Positions 35,800 to 42,869 of a DNA stretch of 64,000 nucleotides are shown piece by piece. A program made the translations under genes and the position numbers. This DNA comes from Thiospirochaeta perfilievii (GTDB lineage Bacteria; Spirochaetota; Spirochaetia; DSM-2461), in NCBI RefSeq assembly GCF_008329945.1, contig NZ_CP035807.1:3100001-3164000 (forward strand), read 5' to 3'. The notes beneath the pieces were generated by a model. It saw nothing but the letters and a program-made list of their open reading frames with translations, did no database searches and was not told the origin of the DNA. The stretch's first letter is position 1, and every line of letters starts with the position of its first letter.

Positions 35800-36348
35800 C
35801 TAATCTGATATGATCCATCCATTATCAGTTCTTATTAACAAATAGACCACAAATTTTTGGTTGTTTGTAAATGTTAATGCCTTAATTTTATTCTCATCGA
35901 TAAACTGTATTTCATCAATAACAACATTTGATCTACTAGGAATTACTACATAATTAAAGTAGTCTCTTAGTTTTTTAAGCTTAATTCCATAATCCTTTAG
36001 TACAGGATTATCTGATAGCTCTTGTAAAAACTTTGTATCACCATACTTATCTATATAGGATTCAGACAAAAGTGTTTGCCAAGTTACAAAATCCCCAGAA
36101 GAGATAGTTTTATTTAAATCTGATATAAAAACTTCTATTTGATCAAAAGTTTTATCATACTCTTCCTCAGTAACAACAAAAACCTCAGGTTTTTCTTCGG
36201 GAATTATCTTTGGCTCTTCTTTTGGCGTTATTACTTCCGGTTCTACCTTCTCTACAACCTTTTCCTCCACAACTGGAGTTTCAACTTTAGGAGTTAAGCA
36301 AGATGTTAATAATAGTATAGTTATAAGAATGTATAATATTTTTTTCAT
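35800..36348 (-). CDS. putative lipoprotein with Pro/Glu/Val-rich spacer
   Basis: A 182-residue lipoprotein candidate. The signal peptide ends in the lipobox LLTSC, followed by a low-complexity spacer of Glu, Val, Pro and Lys (about 20-58) that could cross part of the periplasm. The compact C-terminal domain (about 60-182) begins TEEEYDKTFDQIEVFISDLN and ends LIRTDNGWIISD. The latter resembles NTF2/SnoaL-like folds that occur in spirochaete lipoproteins, but this is tentative. No Shine-Dalgarno precedes ATG; a promoter-like element directly upstream suggests a leaderless message. Confidence 0.65.
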   Translation of the reverse strand: MKKILYILITILLLTSCLTPKVETPVVEEKVVEKVEPEVITPKEEPKIIPEEKPEVFVVTEEEYDKTFDQIEVFISDLNKTISSGDFVTWQTLLSESYIDKYGDTKFLQELSDNPVLKDYGIKLKKLRDYFNYVVIPSRSNVVIDEIQFIDENKIKALTFTNNQKFVVYLLIRTDNGWIISD

Positions 36349-36355
36349 AATATAT

Positions 36356-36385
36356 AAAATAGCACATTGTTATAGCTATTGTCAA
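36356..36385 (-). promoter_or_regulatory. predicted promoter for the lipoprotein gene (leaderless)
   Basis: TTGACA at 36385-36380 and TATTTT at 36361-36356 on the minus strand have an 18-base spacer. The expected start at 36349 is one base before the ATG at 36348. The -35 is a perfect match. Confidence 0.5.
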
Positions 36386-36411
36386 AAAAAGTAGGAGTGA
36401 TAATTTAAATA

Positions 36412-36885
36412 ATGATAAAAGTAGTATTCCCTGGGTCCTTTGATCCACCGACTAAGGGGCATTTAGATATTATTAGAAGATGCTCCAGGATTTTTGATAG
36501 CGTAACAGTTTTAATTGCTGAGCACCCAACAAAGAAGGGAATGTTCACAATAAATGAAAGATTAGAATTATTAAATGAAATGATTAAAGATTTTTCCAAT
36601 GTAAGTGTTGATTATTATGATGGTCTCGTTGTAAAATACGCGGAGCATAATGAGATAAGTGTTATTGTTAGGGGATTACGTAACAATAGTGATTATCAGT
36701 ATGAGTATGAGTTAGATATGGCCAATAAAGTTGCTTCTAACTCTATAGAGACTTTTTTTATAAATGCAACACCTGGTATGGTTAGTATTAAATCGTCTCT
36801 AGTTAAGGAATTATTTGGATATAGTGTTGATGTTTCATCTTTTGTAACACCTAATGTTTATGAAGCGATGAAGAGGAGACAATAA
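36412..36885 (+). CDS. coaD: phosphopantetheine adenylyltransferase
   Basis: Penultimate enzyme of coenzyme A synthesis, transferring AMP from ATP to 4'-phosphopantetheine. The 157-residue protein has the nucleotidyltransferase motif FPGSFDPPTKGHLDI with the TxGH signature. RGLRNNSDYQYEYELDMAN and the C-terminal SIKSSLVKEL (ISSS/T-R-like) are also present. An AGGAG lies 14 bases before ATG, too far for ideal use, so initiation may be unusual. It precedes rpmF-acpP-rnc, together covering CoA and acyl-carrier supply. Confidence 0.95.
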   Translation: MIKVVFPGSFDPPTKGHLDIIRRCSRIFDSVTVLIAEHPTKKGMFTINERLELLNEMIKDFSNVSVDYYDGLVVKYAEHNEISVIVRGLRNNSDYQYEYELDMANKVASNSIETFFINATPGMVSIKSSLVKELFGYSVDVSSFVTPNVYEAMKRRQ

Positions 36886-36890
36886 TTATA

Positions 36891-36919
36891 TTGACAAAAA
36901 TACAAAAGTGTCGTAATGT
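36891..36919 (+). promoter_or_regulatory. sigma-70 promoter for rpmF-acpP-rnc
   Basis: TTGACA (36891-36896) and TAATGT (36914-36919) are spaced by 17 bases, just after the coaD stop. The implied start near 36926 gives a leader of about 31 bases before rpmF, which has AAGGAAGG as Shine-Dalgarno. Confidence 0.65.
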
Positions 36920-36956
36920 TTTTTTCAACGGCGCATATTAATAAGGAAGGTTTACA

Positions 36957-37145
36957 ATGGCAGTACCTAAATTTAAAGTGTCAAAGGCAAGAACTCGGAG
37001 AAGAAGATCAATTAACATGAGAATGACTGCTCCGAATCTAATTAGCTGCTCAAGCTGCGGAAATAAGATCCTAAGACATAGAGTTTGTCCTAAGTGTGGA
37101 TTTTACAAAGGGCAACAGGTTCTTGAATCTGTAGAGATGGCTTAG
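36957..37145 (+). CDS. rpmF: 50S ribosomal protein L32
   Basis: A 62-residue ribosomal protein. It starts with the conserved MAVPKFKVSKARTRRRRS and has a zinc ribbon with two CxxC pairs (CSSCG and CPKCG). The C+ (zinc-containing) form rather than the zinc-free form is therefore present. The rpmF-acpP-rnc order is widely conserved. Confidence 0.97.
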   Translation: MAVPKFKVSKARTRRRRSINMRMTAPNLISCSSCGNKILRHRVCPKCGFYKGQQVLESVEMA

Positions 37146-37172
37146 TCTTAATTTTTTAGAGGAGAATTGATT

Positions 37173-37409
37173 ATGGATGAATTATTTAACCAGCTTAAAG
37201 AGTTGATTGTTGACAAATTAGAAGTTTCTGCAGATGCAGTAACTCTAGATGCGAGATTTAGAGAAGATCTTGGTGCTGATAGTTTAGATACTTATGAGTT
37301 AGTTTATGCGATTGAGTCTGAAATGGATATTGAAGTTCCAGATGAAAAAGCAAATGAGTTTGAAAAAGTATCTGATGCTTTAGATTATATTAAATCTCAA
37401 AAGAACTAA
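37173..37409 (+). CDS. acpP: acyl carrier protein
   Basis: A 78-residue acidic four-helix protein that carries acyl chains in fatty-acid synthesis. The phosphopantetheine attachment serine (Ser37) is in GADSLDTYEL. ATG 37173 is chosen because GAGGAG lies 8 bases upstream; the TTG two codons earlier lies too close. It is flanked by rpmF and rnc in the usual order. Confidence 0.96.
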   Translation: MDELFNQLKELIVDKLEVSADAVTLDARFREDLGADSLDTYELVYAIESEMDIEVPDEKANEFEKVSDALDYIKSQKN

Positions 37410-37410
37410 T

Positions 37411-38160
37411 TTGAAAATTTCTTTTTTAAAGAAATTTAAAGAATCTAATTCTGTTTTGACCAGATCACGTCTGGTTGAACTTAAGACACTTACTAAAGAA
37501 TTAGATATAAGGTTCAGAAGTTATGAACTTCTGAACCTTGCATTGACCCATCGTTCAGTTATAAGTAAATCACATCATAAATTAAATAATGAAAGGTTAG
37601 AATTTCTTGGTGATTCTGTATTAGGACTAGCTGTAACAGAGTATCTCTATCTTAAATTTCCCAATAGTAAAGAGGGTGATCTTGCTAAGATTAAATCCTA
37701 TGTTGTTAGTGAAGAGGTCCTATCCCAGATAGGGTTCAATATCGGTTTAGATCGATTTTTACTAATTGGAAAGGGTGAAGAAGCTAGTGGAGGTAGGAAG
37801 AAGAAAGCAATTCTTGAAGACGCTTTTGAGGCCTTGCTAGGAGCATATTATCTAGATGTGGGGTATAAAAAGAGTAAATCCTTTATACTTTCTTTATTAG
37901 CACCAGAAATAGATAAAGTTCTTGATGGGGATTATAAAAAGGATTATAAAACTATTTTTCAAGAGTATATTCAGAAGAAAAGAAAGGTATGTCCTAAGTA
38001 TAAGTTATTAAGAAAAAGTGGCCCTGACCATGATACGATGTTCATCTATCAAGTAATTGTAAGTGGTGAAGTTATGGGTACAGGTCGTGGTAAAAGTCGT
38101 AAAATTGCCGAGCAGAGTGCTGCTAAGACCGCATATAAAAAGATTATTGAAACTCCCTAG
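37411..38160 (+). CDS. rnc: ribonuclease III
   Basis: Double-strand-specific endoribonuclease that processes rRNA precursors and mRNAs. The catalytic domain has the signature NERLEFLGDSVLGLAV (metal ligands around Glu64 and Asp68). A C-terminal double-stranded RNA-binding domain spans about 170-248 (DYKTIFQEYIQKK, GRGKSRKIAEQSAAKTAYK). The 249 residues are normal. TTG start 1 base after acpP without a clear Shine-Dalgarno suggests coupled translation. Its 3' end overlaps the convergent cca gene by 17 bases. Confidence 0.96.
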   Translation: MKISFLKKFKESNSVLTRSRLVELKTLTKELDIRFRSYELLNLALTHRSVISKSHHKLNNERLEFLGDSVLGLAVTEYLYLKFPNSKEGDLAKIKSYVVSEEVLSQIGFNIGLDRFLLIGKGEEASGGRKKKAILEDAFEALLGAYYLDVGYKKSKSFILSLLAPEIDKVLDGDYKKDYKTIFQEYIQKKRKVCPKYKLLRKSGPDHDTMFIYQVIVSGEVMGTGRGKSRKIAEQSAAKTAYKKIIETP

Positions 38161-39379
38161 CACAGTTTATTAGTTTTTCTTTTGTGTTTAAAGATGGGAA
38201 TTCTAGGGTTAAAACTAGAAGTTTCTTTAGAATAATTCCAATATTTGGTCCTGGAGTTAAGTTTAAACTTGTTATAAGATCATTTCCTGTTACATCAAGA
38301 TCAGATATCTTAAATGGAAACTTATTTTCTATCTGTCTCTGTATTACTGTGAAAAGAGTTTTTAGAGAGTTTTTATCAACTGACTTCATTCCTAACCAGA
38401 TTGTTCTTAGATCATATATATTATCAACTCCAACTTCAGATATAAATCTTCGTACCTGGAAATCACTCTTAATTTCATTTATGTCTATATGGATAAATTT
38501 TATTAGGTGTAGGGAGGAATTTATAAAGTTATTAGAGAGTTTTAACTCTTTAAGGCTTTCAAGATGGGTCTTCTCTGGAGTTATTGATAATAACCTAGAG
38601 AACTTAATATATGGTTTATTACTTTTAATACTGTCTATATCCTCTAAAGCCCTATTAAAAGTTTCATAGGAGTTATTAGAAACCTTAAAAATTGTAGGAA
38701 AGAGTATTTCTAACATTCCACAGTTAAAAAAATGTGTAAAGGCAATAGATGGCTTACTGCTTTTTAAAATTTTAATTAGTTCTTCACTAATTCTCTCTTT
38801 AGATACATCCTTTAGTTTGCTTAGAGTAGTAGCCATGGCAATATAGGTTAGTTTTTCAATTGTAAACTCAAGTTGTGCTGCAAAACGACAAGCTCTTACC
38901 AATCTTAATGCATCTTCATCGAATCGTTTTTCAGGAATTCCAATAGCCCTAATTATATTATGGCTTAAATCCTCCATGCCCCTATTAATATCTAAAATCT
39001 TTCCATTTTTAATATTGTAAGCTATAGAGTTTATTGTAAAATCTCTACGTAAAAGATCCTCTTCAATAGATGGGGTAAACTGGATTTTATCTGGTCTTCT
39101 TCCATCGGTATATTTACCATCAATTCTATAAGTAGTTATTTCAAAGCTCTGATCACCAATTAAAATTGTAACAGTTCCATGTTTTATTCCGGTAGGAATC
39201 ACTCTTTTGAATAGTTTAATAACTTGCTCAGGTTTTGCATTGGTTGTAAGGTCAAAATCCTTAGCTTTTTTGCCAAGAAGCTGATTTCTTATTGCTCCAC
39301 CAACTAAATAACATTGAAAGCCAGAATTATCTAGAGTATTACTTATATATTTAATCTCTTCAGGTATAAATAAATCCAT
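38144..39379 (-). CDS. cca: CCA tRNA nucleotidyltransferase / poly(A) polymerase family
   Basis: Class II nucleotidyltransferase of about 411 residues. Catalytic motifs are YLVGGAIRNQLLGKKAKDFDL (split: LVGGAIRN and DFD, Asp41/Asp43), RRDFTINSIAYN and EDALRLVRACRFAAQ. It either adds CCA (or A) to tRNA ends or acts as poly(A) polymerase; sequence alone does not separate these. I chose ATG 39379. An upstream in-frame TTG (39415) coincides with a -35-like TTGACA, and a TATAAT lies 10-15 bases before the ATG. No Shine-Dalgarno is present, so a nearly leaderless mRNA is likely. Confidence 0.88.
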   Translation of the reverse strand: MDLFIPEEIKYISNTLDNSGFQCYLVGGAIRNQLLGKKAKDFDLTTNAKPEQVIKLFKRVIPTGIKHGTVTILIGDQSFEITTYRIDGKYTDGRRPDKIQFTPSIEEDLLRRDFTINSIAYNIKNGKILDINRGMEDLSHNIIRAIGIPEKRFDEDALRLVRACRFAAQLEFTIEKLTYIAMATTLSKLKDVSKERISEELIKILKSSKPSIAFTHFFNCGMLEILFPTIFKVSNNSYETFNRALEDIDSIKSNKPYIKFSRLLSITPEKTHLESLKELKLSNNFINSSLHLIKFIHIDINEIKSDFQVRRFISEVGVDNIYDLRTIWLGMKSVDKNSLKTLFTVIQRQIENKFPFKISDLDVTGNDLITSLNLTPGPNIGIILKKLLVLTLEFPSLNTKEKLINCAREFQ

Positions 39380-39388
39380 GTTTAGCAA

Positions 39389-39415
39389 ATTATAACCTTG
39401 TAACTTAATTGTCAA
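39389..39415 (-). promoter_or_regulatory. predicted promoter for cca (nearly leaderless)
   Basis: TTGACA at 39415-39410 and TATAAT at 39394-39389 on the minus strand are both perfect hexamers but have a short 15-base spacer. The expected start near 39382 leaves about 3 bases before the ATG at 39379. Confidence 0.5.
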
Positions 39416-39427
39416 TGACTTTATAGT
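39398..39427 (+). promoter_or_regulatory. predicted promoter for thiN (leaderless)
   Basis: TTGTAA at 39398-39403 and TATAGT at 39422-39427 have an 18-base spacer. The expected start falls on the A of the ATG at 39434. It overlaps the divergent cca promoter. Confidence 0.45.
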
Positions 39428-39433
39428 AAAACA

Positions 39434-40065
39434 ATGAAGTGCGTTTTAATAACAGGTGGGGAGAGACCACCTTTTTATATGGTTAGAGAGTTAATTAAAG
39501 CTGACTATACATGTATTGCTGATTCGGGATTTGATTGGGCTTATGAAAATAGTTTGGAATTTAATATAATTGTTGGAGATATGGACTCGGTTAAAAAGTT
39601 AAAAGAGTTTAATAGTATTGATAAAAAAAGATTCTTAAGCTACCTGTGGATAAGGATGATACAGATACTCTATTTGCATTAAAACATCTTCACTCCCTAA
39701 AACCAAGCTCTATTACTATTGTTGGCGGGGGTGGTGGACGGATAGACCACTTATTAGGTATTTTTTCCCTTTTGAAAACTGATCTAGCCCCAAATATTTG
39801 GATTACAGGTAGGGAGATCATTTACAGGGTTTCCGGACTTTTTTCATTAAAAGATTTTCTAGGAAGTTCTATTTCGGTTTTTCCTTTGGATAAAGATGTT
39901 TGCAGTATTAACTCTTATGGTTTAAAATGGGACTTAGACTCAGTAGATTGGAAGTATAAATCTATAGGTATAAGTAACTATGTCCAGTTAGAAGATGGGT
40001 GGATAGATTCTGGTAATAATCAAATACTTATAATTATACCTATTAATAGGAAATGTTTTGAATAA
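39434..40065 (+). pseudogene. thiN: thiamine pyrophosphokinase interrupted by a frameshift in an A-run
   Basis: Two frames together form one normal-length (about 210 residues) thiamine pyrophosphokinase, which makes TPP from thiamine. The first frame carries the start, LITGGERPP and the GDMDS motif. The second carries LPVDKDDTDTLFALKH, TIVGGGGGRIDH and the C-terminal substrate-binding domain. The switch needs a -1 shift (or one extra A) at the run of seven A residues, 39623-39629. All family motifs are intact on both sides. It could be a real mutation, programmed or transcriptional slippage, or a sequencing homopolymer error. It is divergent from cca, and the next gene overlaps its stop. Confidence 0.82.
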
Positions 40066-41803
40066 TAAAAATTTTAATGATCTTGCCCATAATTTAAGTG
40101 ACTCAGAAAAAAAATCTTTATTGAATCAGATAAACGATAATTTAACAGCAAATCCTATTCAGGTTGATGAAAAATATGCAAGTTTTATTGAAAAAGAGAA
40201 TAAAGACTTTAAAACCAAGAGCCTTAAAAAAGATGTACAAGAACTTGGTTTTTTTCAAAAGCTTTTTTTAAATATTAGAAGTTTTATCTTAGGTAAAGAC
40301 ATTTTAGAAGTATATAATCATGACTTATTACAGAATATAGAGAGGAGAATTGTATATAGTGCACCCACCCTTGTAAGTGTAAAGCAAAAGAGGTTTACAA
40401 GCTTAATAATAAATGATTTTTTAAAAATAAACTCCCTGTCACTCCCTTTTGTAGAGTGTTTTGCAGAGCTATGGGATAGCCCTATAGCTCTAGAGAGATT
40501 GATTGGGGCTATAATAGGAGAAAGATATAATTCTATTAAAAGCAATTTGTATGACTTTCTACGGGAGTCAGAAATTGATAAGAGTATAGCCGCTGGGGAG
40601 AATCTAGAAACAATAAAAAAAAATCTCTTAAGGTCTATGTATGATTATAGGAAAAAAATACCAGATTTTATTTTCCCTGAGTCCGAAGATGAGCTCTTAA
40701 GTTTAATATCTTTAAAGAATATTGTAATGTATAATTACTCTCCTATGTTTAAATTAATGGGTATTAATCAGGGGGATGATTTTAGCTCTGTTTCTAGTAA
40801 AACTGTCTCTATGAACCTTGTAGTTAAGTATTTAGAGGAGTTTTATAAGCTACTAATACATTTTACAGGGTCTAACCTTCAAAGAACCAGTATTACTGCT
40901 ATTTATGAGATGACAAAGATTAATGATGATGGTGATGATTCTGAATTATGGGATAGTTATACTAAGCTATCAGAGAAACTTAAAAATATGACTGTAGTTT
41001 ATCCATTTGACGATATTATAAAATACTCTAGGAATAATCCCTTTTATAAAATAGATTTTTCAATTCCAAAAATAGATATGGAAGAGTTTTATTTCTCAGC
41101 TTTAAAAAAAGAGATGATGTCTGAACTAACTACGGTTTTTGATGTAAGGGAGAAAGCTGTTATTAAGGTTCTGTTTGATAGTTTTTTTAGTAATTATGAC
41201 CTATTACAACTTAATAATTACAATGTTTTAAAAGATTTTGACCCGATTAAATTAAGTCTACCTTATTTTAAATACATTGAAACAATCAATATTCTATTAA
41301 ACTTTCTTAAGCACTACTATATTAGGGAGTATAAGGATATTTTGTTTGTATTGAGTAAGCATATATTGGAGAAGAATCACGTACTTCAAAGTAGATCTTT
41401 AGAGGTTTCTATTGGGGTTGAGACACTACTAGAGAGAATTCTTAAATTTGATAGATCACTTGCCCATGATAGTGAGTCAGGGAAAACAATGAGAACTCTT
41501 TTTAATACAGTAGCAACTAATAGGCAAAACTTAAGAATGTATAAAGCTTTTATTAAACAAAAAGATGAAGAGGCTCTTGAGCTCTGTTCTCTTGGTGCTA
41601 AGCTGCTTTTGGAGTTAGATAAATTAATAAATCAGACAGTTAAAAATCCATCTGATACTATTAAGTTACAGGTATCAGCTATCCACCCATCTATAAGTAG
41701 AAAGAGCACACTAAAGGATATACTGCTAGATAAGAGTAAGGAGCTTAAAAAGTTCTTAGATATATATAATAAAAAGATTATTTTTGATTCTGAGAAGAGA
41801 TAA
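40058..41803 (+). CDS. hypothetical helical protein, probably spirochaete-specific
   Basis: A 581-residue cytosolic protein, rich in Lys, Leu, Ile and Asp, without signal peptide, membrane segment or motif that I can name. It looks all-helical, with possible helical-bundle regions at about 95-240 and 330-545. I have a vague memory of spirochaete-restricted families of this size (for example DUF5312), but cannot confirm a match. TTG 40058 has AATAGG 7 bases upstream and overlaps the thiN stop by 8 bases. The 3' end overlaps the convergent gene by 26 bases. Confidence 0.65.
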   Translation: MNNKNFNDLAHNLSDSEKKSLLNQINDNLTANPIQVDEKYASFIEKENKDFKTKSLKKDVQELGFFQKLFLNIRSFILGKDILEVYNHDLLQNIERRIVYSAPTLVSVKQKRFTSLIINDFLKINSLSLPFVECFAELWDSPIALERLIGAIIGERYNSIKSNLYDFLRESEIDKSIAAGENLETIKKNLLRSMYDYRKKIPDFIFPESEDELLSLISLKNIVMYNYSPMFKLMGINQGDDFSSVSSKTVSMNLVVKYLEEFYKLLIHFTGSNLQRTSITAIYEMTKINDDGDDSELWDSYTKLSEKLKNMTVVYPFDDIIKYSRNNPFYKIDFSIPKIDMEEFYFSALKKEMMSELTTVFDVREKAVIKVLFDSFFSNYDLLQLNNYNVLKDFDPIKLSLPYFKYIETINILLNFLKHYYIREYKDILFVLSKHILEKNHVLQSRSLEVSIGVETLLERILKFDRSLAHDSESGKTMRTLFNTVATNRQNLRMYKAFIKQKDEEALELCSLGAKLLLELDKLINQTVKNPSDTIKLQVSAIHPSISRKSTLKDILLDKSKELKKFLDIYNKKIIFDSEKR

Positions 41804-42617
41804 AATCATCTAAGGATGCCCTATCTAAGAGCTTACCTTGATCAATTTTTAAATACTCAATCATAATAGGGTATTTTGTAAATACTTCTCCATACTGCTT
41901 AAGTAGGTTTAATCTAAGTTGTTCATCATTTTTTTGTTTTAGTGCTTCTACTAAATACTTCTCATCAGCCTTACTTTGTGCTTCAAAGTTTTGAATATAT
42001 CTGTTTTTACTTAGAGTATATAGCTGCATATCAGGACTGTTCATGTTTATACTTATTTCACTAAAATCTAAAAAGATGTATTTATCTATTAATAAACTTG
42101 ATGCTGCCCCTTCTAGGGTTAATAACTGGTTATCCTTTATTTTTGTTAAAATAAATGTCTTTAATACATTTTGTATTTCTAAAGTCTTTTCTGTTTGCCA
42201 CTGAATAAAGGACTCTTGATCAAAGGAACCATCTTTCAACATTGATAGTAGGTAGTTTGGATCAAATTTAAATGAACCAACTAGGGAGTAGTTGTAGCTA
42301 AAGTTTTCAGGGGGTATTGCTGTAAATTCACTATAGAGTTTAGCTGAAGGGAGTTCTCCATTTTCACTATAACTAAACTTAATACTATCAATTTTAAATT
42401 TATGTATAGTGTAGTTTGTTGGAATAACCTTCTCGAAGCTCCAATTAAAACCATCTGTACTAATTATTTTATCCTTCCATCCACTTGTTTTGGTGAAAAC
42501 TGCAGCATATGTATTCTCGCTAAGCTCTAATTGCTCCCAACCTAACCAGAAGATAAAACCAGCAAAAGCTATAATAATTAAAAGTAAAATTCTATTAAAA
42601 AAAGATTTAATCTTCAT
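41778..42617 (-). CDS. membrane-anchored hypothetical protein
   Basis: A 279-residue protein with one N-terminal membrane helix (about 11-27, LLLIIIAFAGFIFWLGW) and the rest outside the cytoplasm. The first part of the exported region (AAVFTKTSGWKDKII, YTIHKFKIDSIKFSY) is beta-rich, and the C-terminal part (about 200-270) is helical and charged. The layout is faintly like SPFH/prohibitin-type proteins, but I would not assign it. GAGG is present before the ATG. It overlaps the 581-residue protein gene tail-to-tail. Confidence 0.6.
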   Translation of the reverse strand: MKIKSFFNRILLLIIIAFAGFIFWLGWEQLELSENTYAAVFTKTSGWKDKIISTDGFNWSFEKVIPTNYTIHKFKIDSIKFSYSENGELPSAKLYSEFTAIPPENFSYNYSLVGSFKFDPNYLLSMLKDGSFDQESFIQWQTEKTLEIQNVLKTFILTKIKDNQLLTLEGAASSLLIDKYIFLDFSEISINMNSPDMQLYTLSKNRYIQNFEAQSKADEKYLVEALKQKNDEQLRLNLLKQYGEVFTKYPIMIEYLKIDQGKLLDRASLDDFISSQNQK

Positions 42618-42669
42618 TTTGTTTCCTCGAGCATATATTATGTAACTCTTTATATTTTAAGGAGTTAAC

Positions 42670-42799
42670 ATGATTACTGACTATAAGTATAAATGAATAT
42701 ATTTCTAAAATCAAGCAAAAGAAGATAATGGTAATTATTATGACTCTATGTCTATGTTTTTTATTTCTAATGGTAAAGATTTATAATCTTATTGACTGA
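42670..42799 (+). pseudogene. small membrane-protein ORF split by a frame change (or coupled leader ORFs)
   Basis: AAGGAG five bases upstream precedes ATG 42670, which reads MITDYKYK and then TGA (42694-42696). Skipping one base at that stop would continue as EYISKIKQKKIMVIIMTLCL and on through a hydrophobic helix to TGA at 42797-42799, about 42 residues in total. Alternatively there are three tiny ORFs chained by ATGA and TAATG overlaps (starts 42670, 42693, 42728). It lies between a convergent unknown gene and oppA. It may be a broken small gene, a +1 frameshift case, or a leader of the opp operon. Confidence 0.4.
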
Positions 42800-42823
42800 A
42801 TAAGTTTAATATTATTAAATAAA

Positions 42824-42845
42824 TTAAGTATACATTAAGTATACA
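42824..42845 (+). repeat. tandem 11-bp repeat upstream of oppA (possible operator)
   Basis: TTAAGTATACA occurs twice head-to-tail (42824-42834 and 42835-42845). Each unit contains the palindrome GTATAC. It lies 25 bases before the oppA ATG, where a -10 region could be. A promoter-like TTGACT lies at 42792-42797. Such spaced half-sites often bind regulators, but no regulator gene is adjacent. Confidence 0.6.
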
Positions 42846-42869
42846 AATACAAAGGAGTGAAATAAAATT

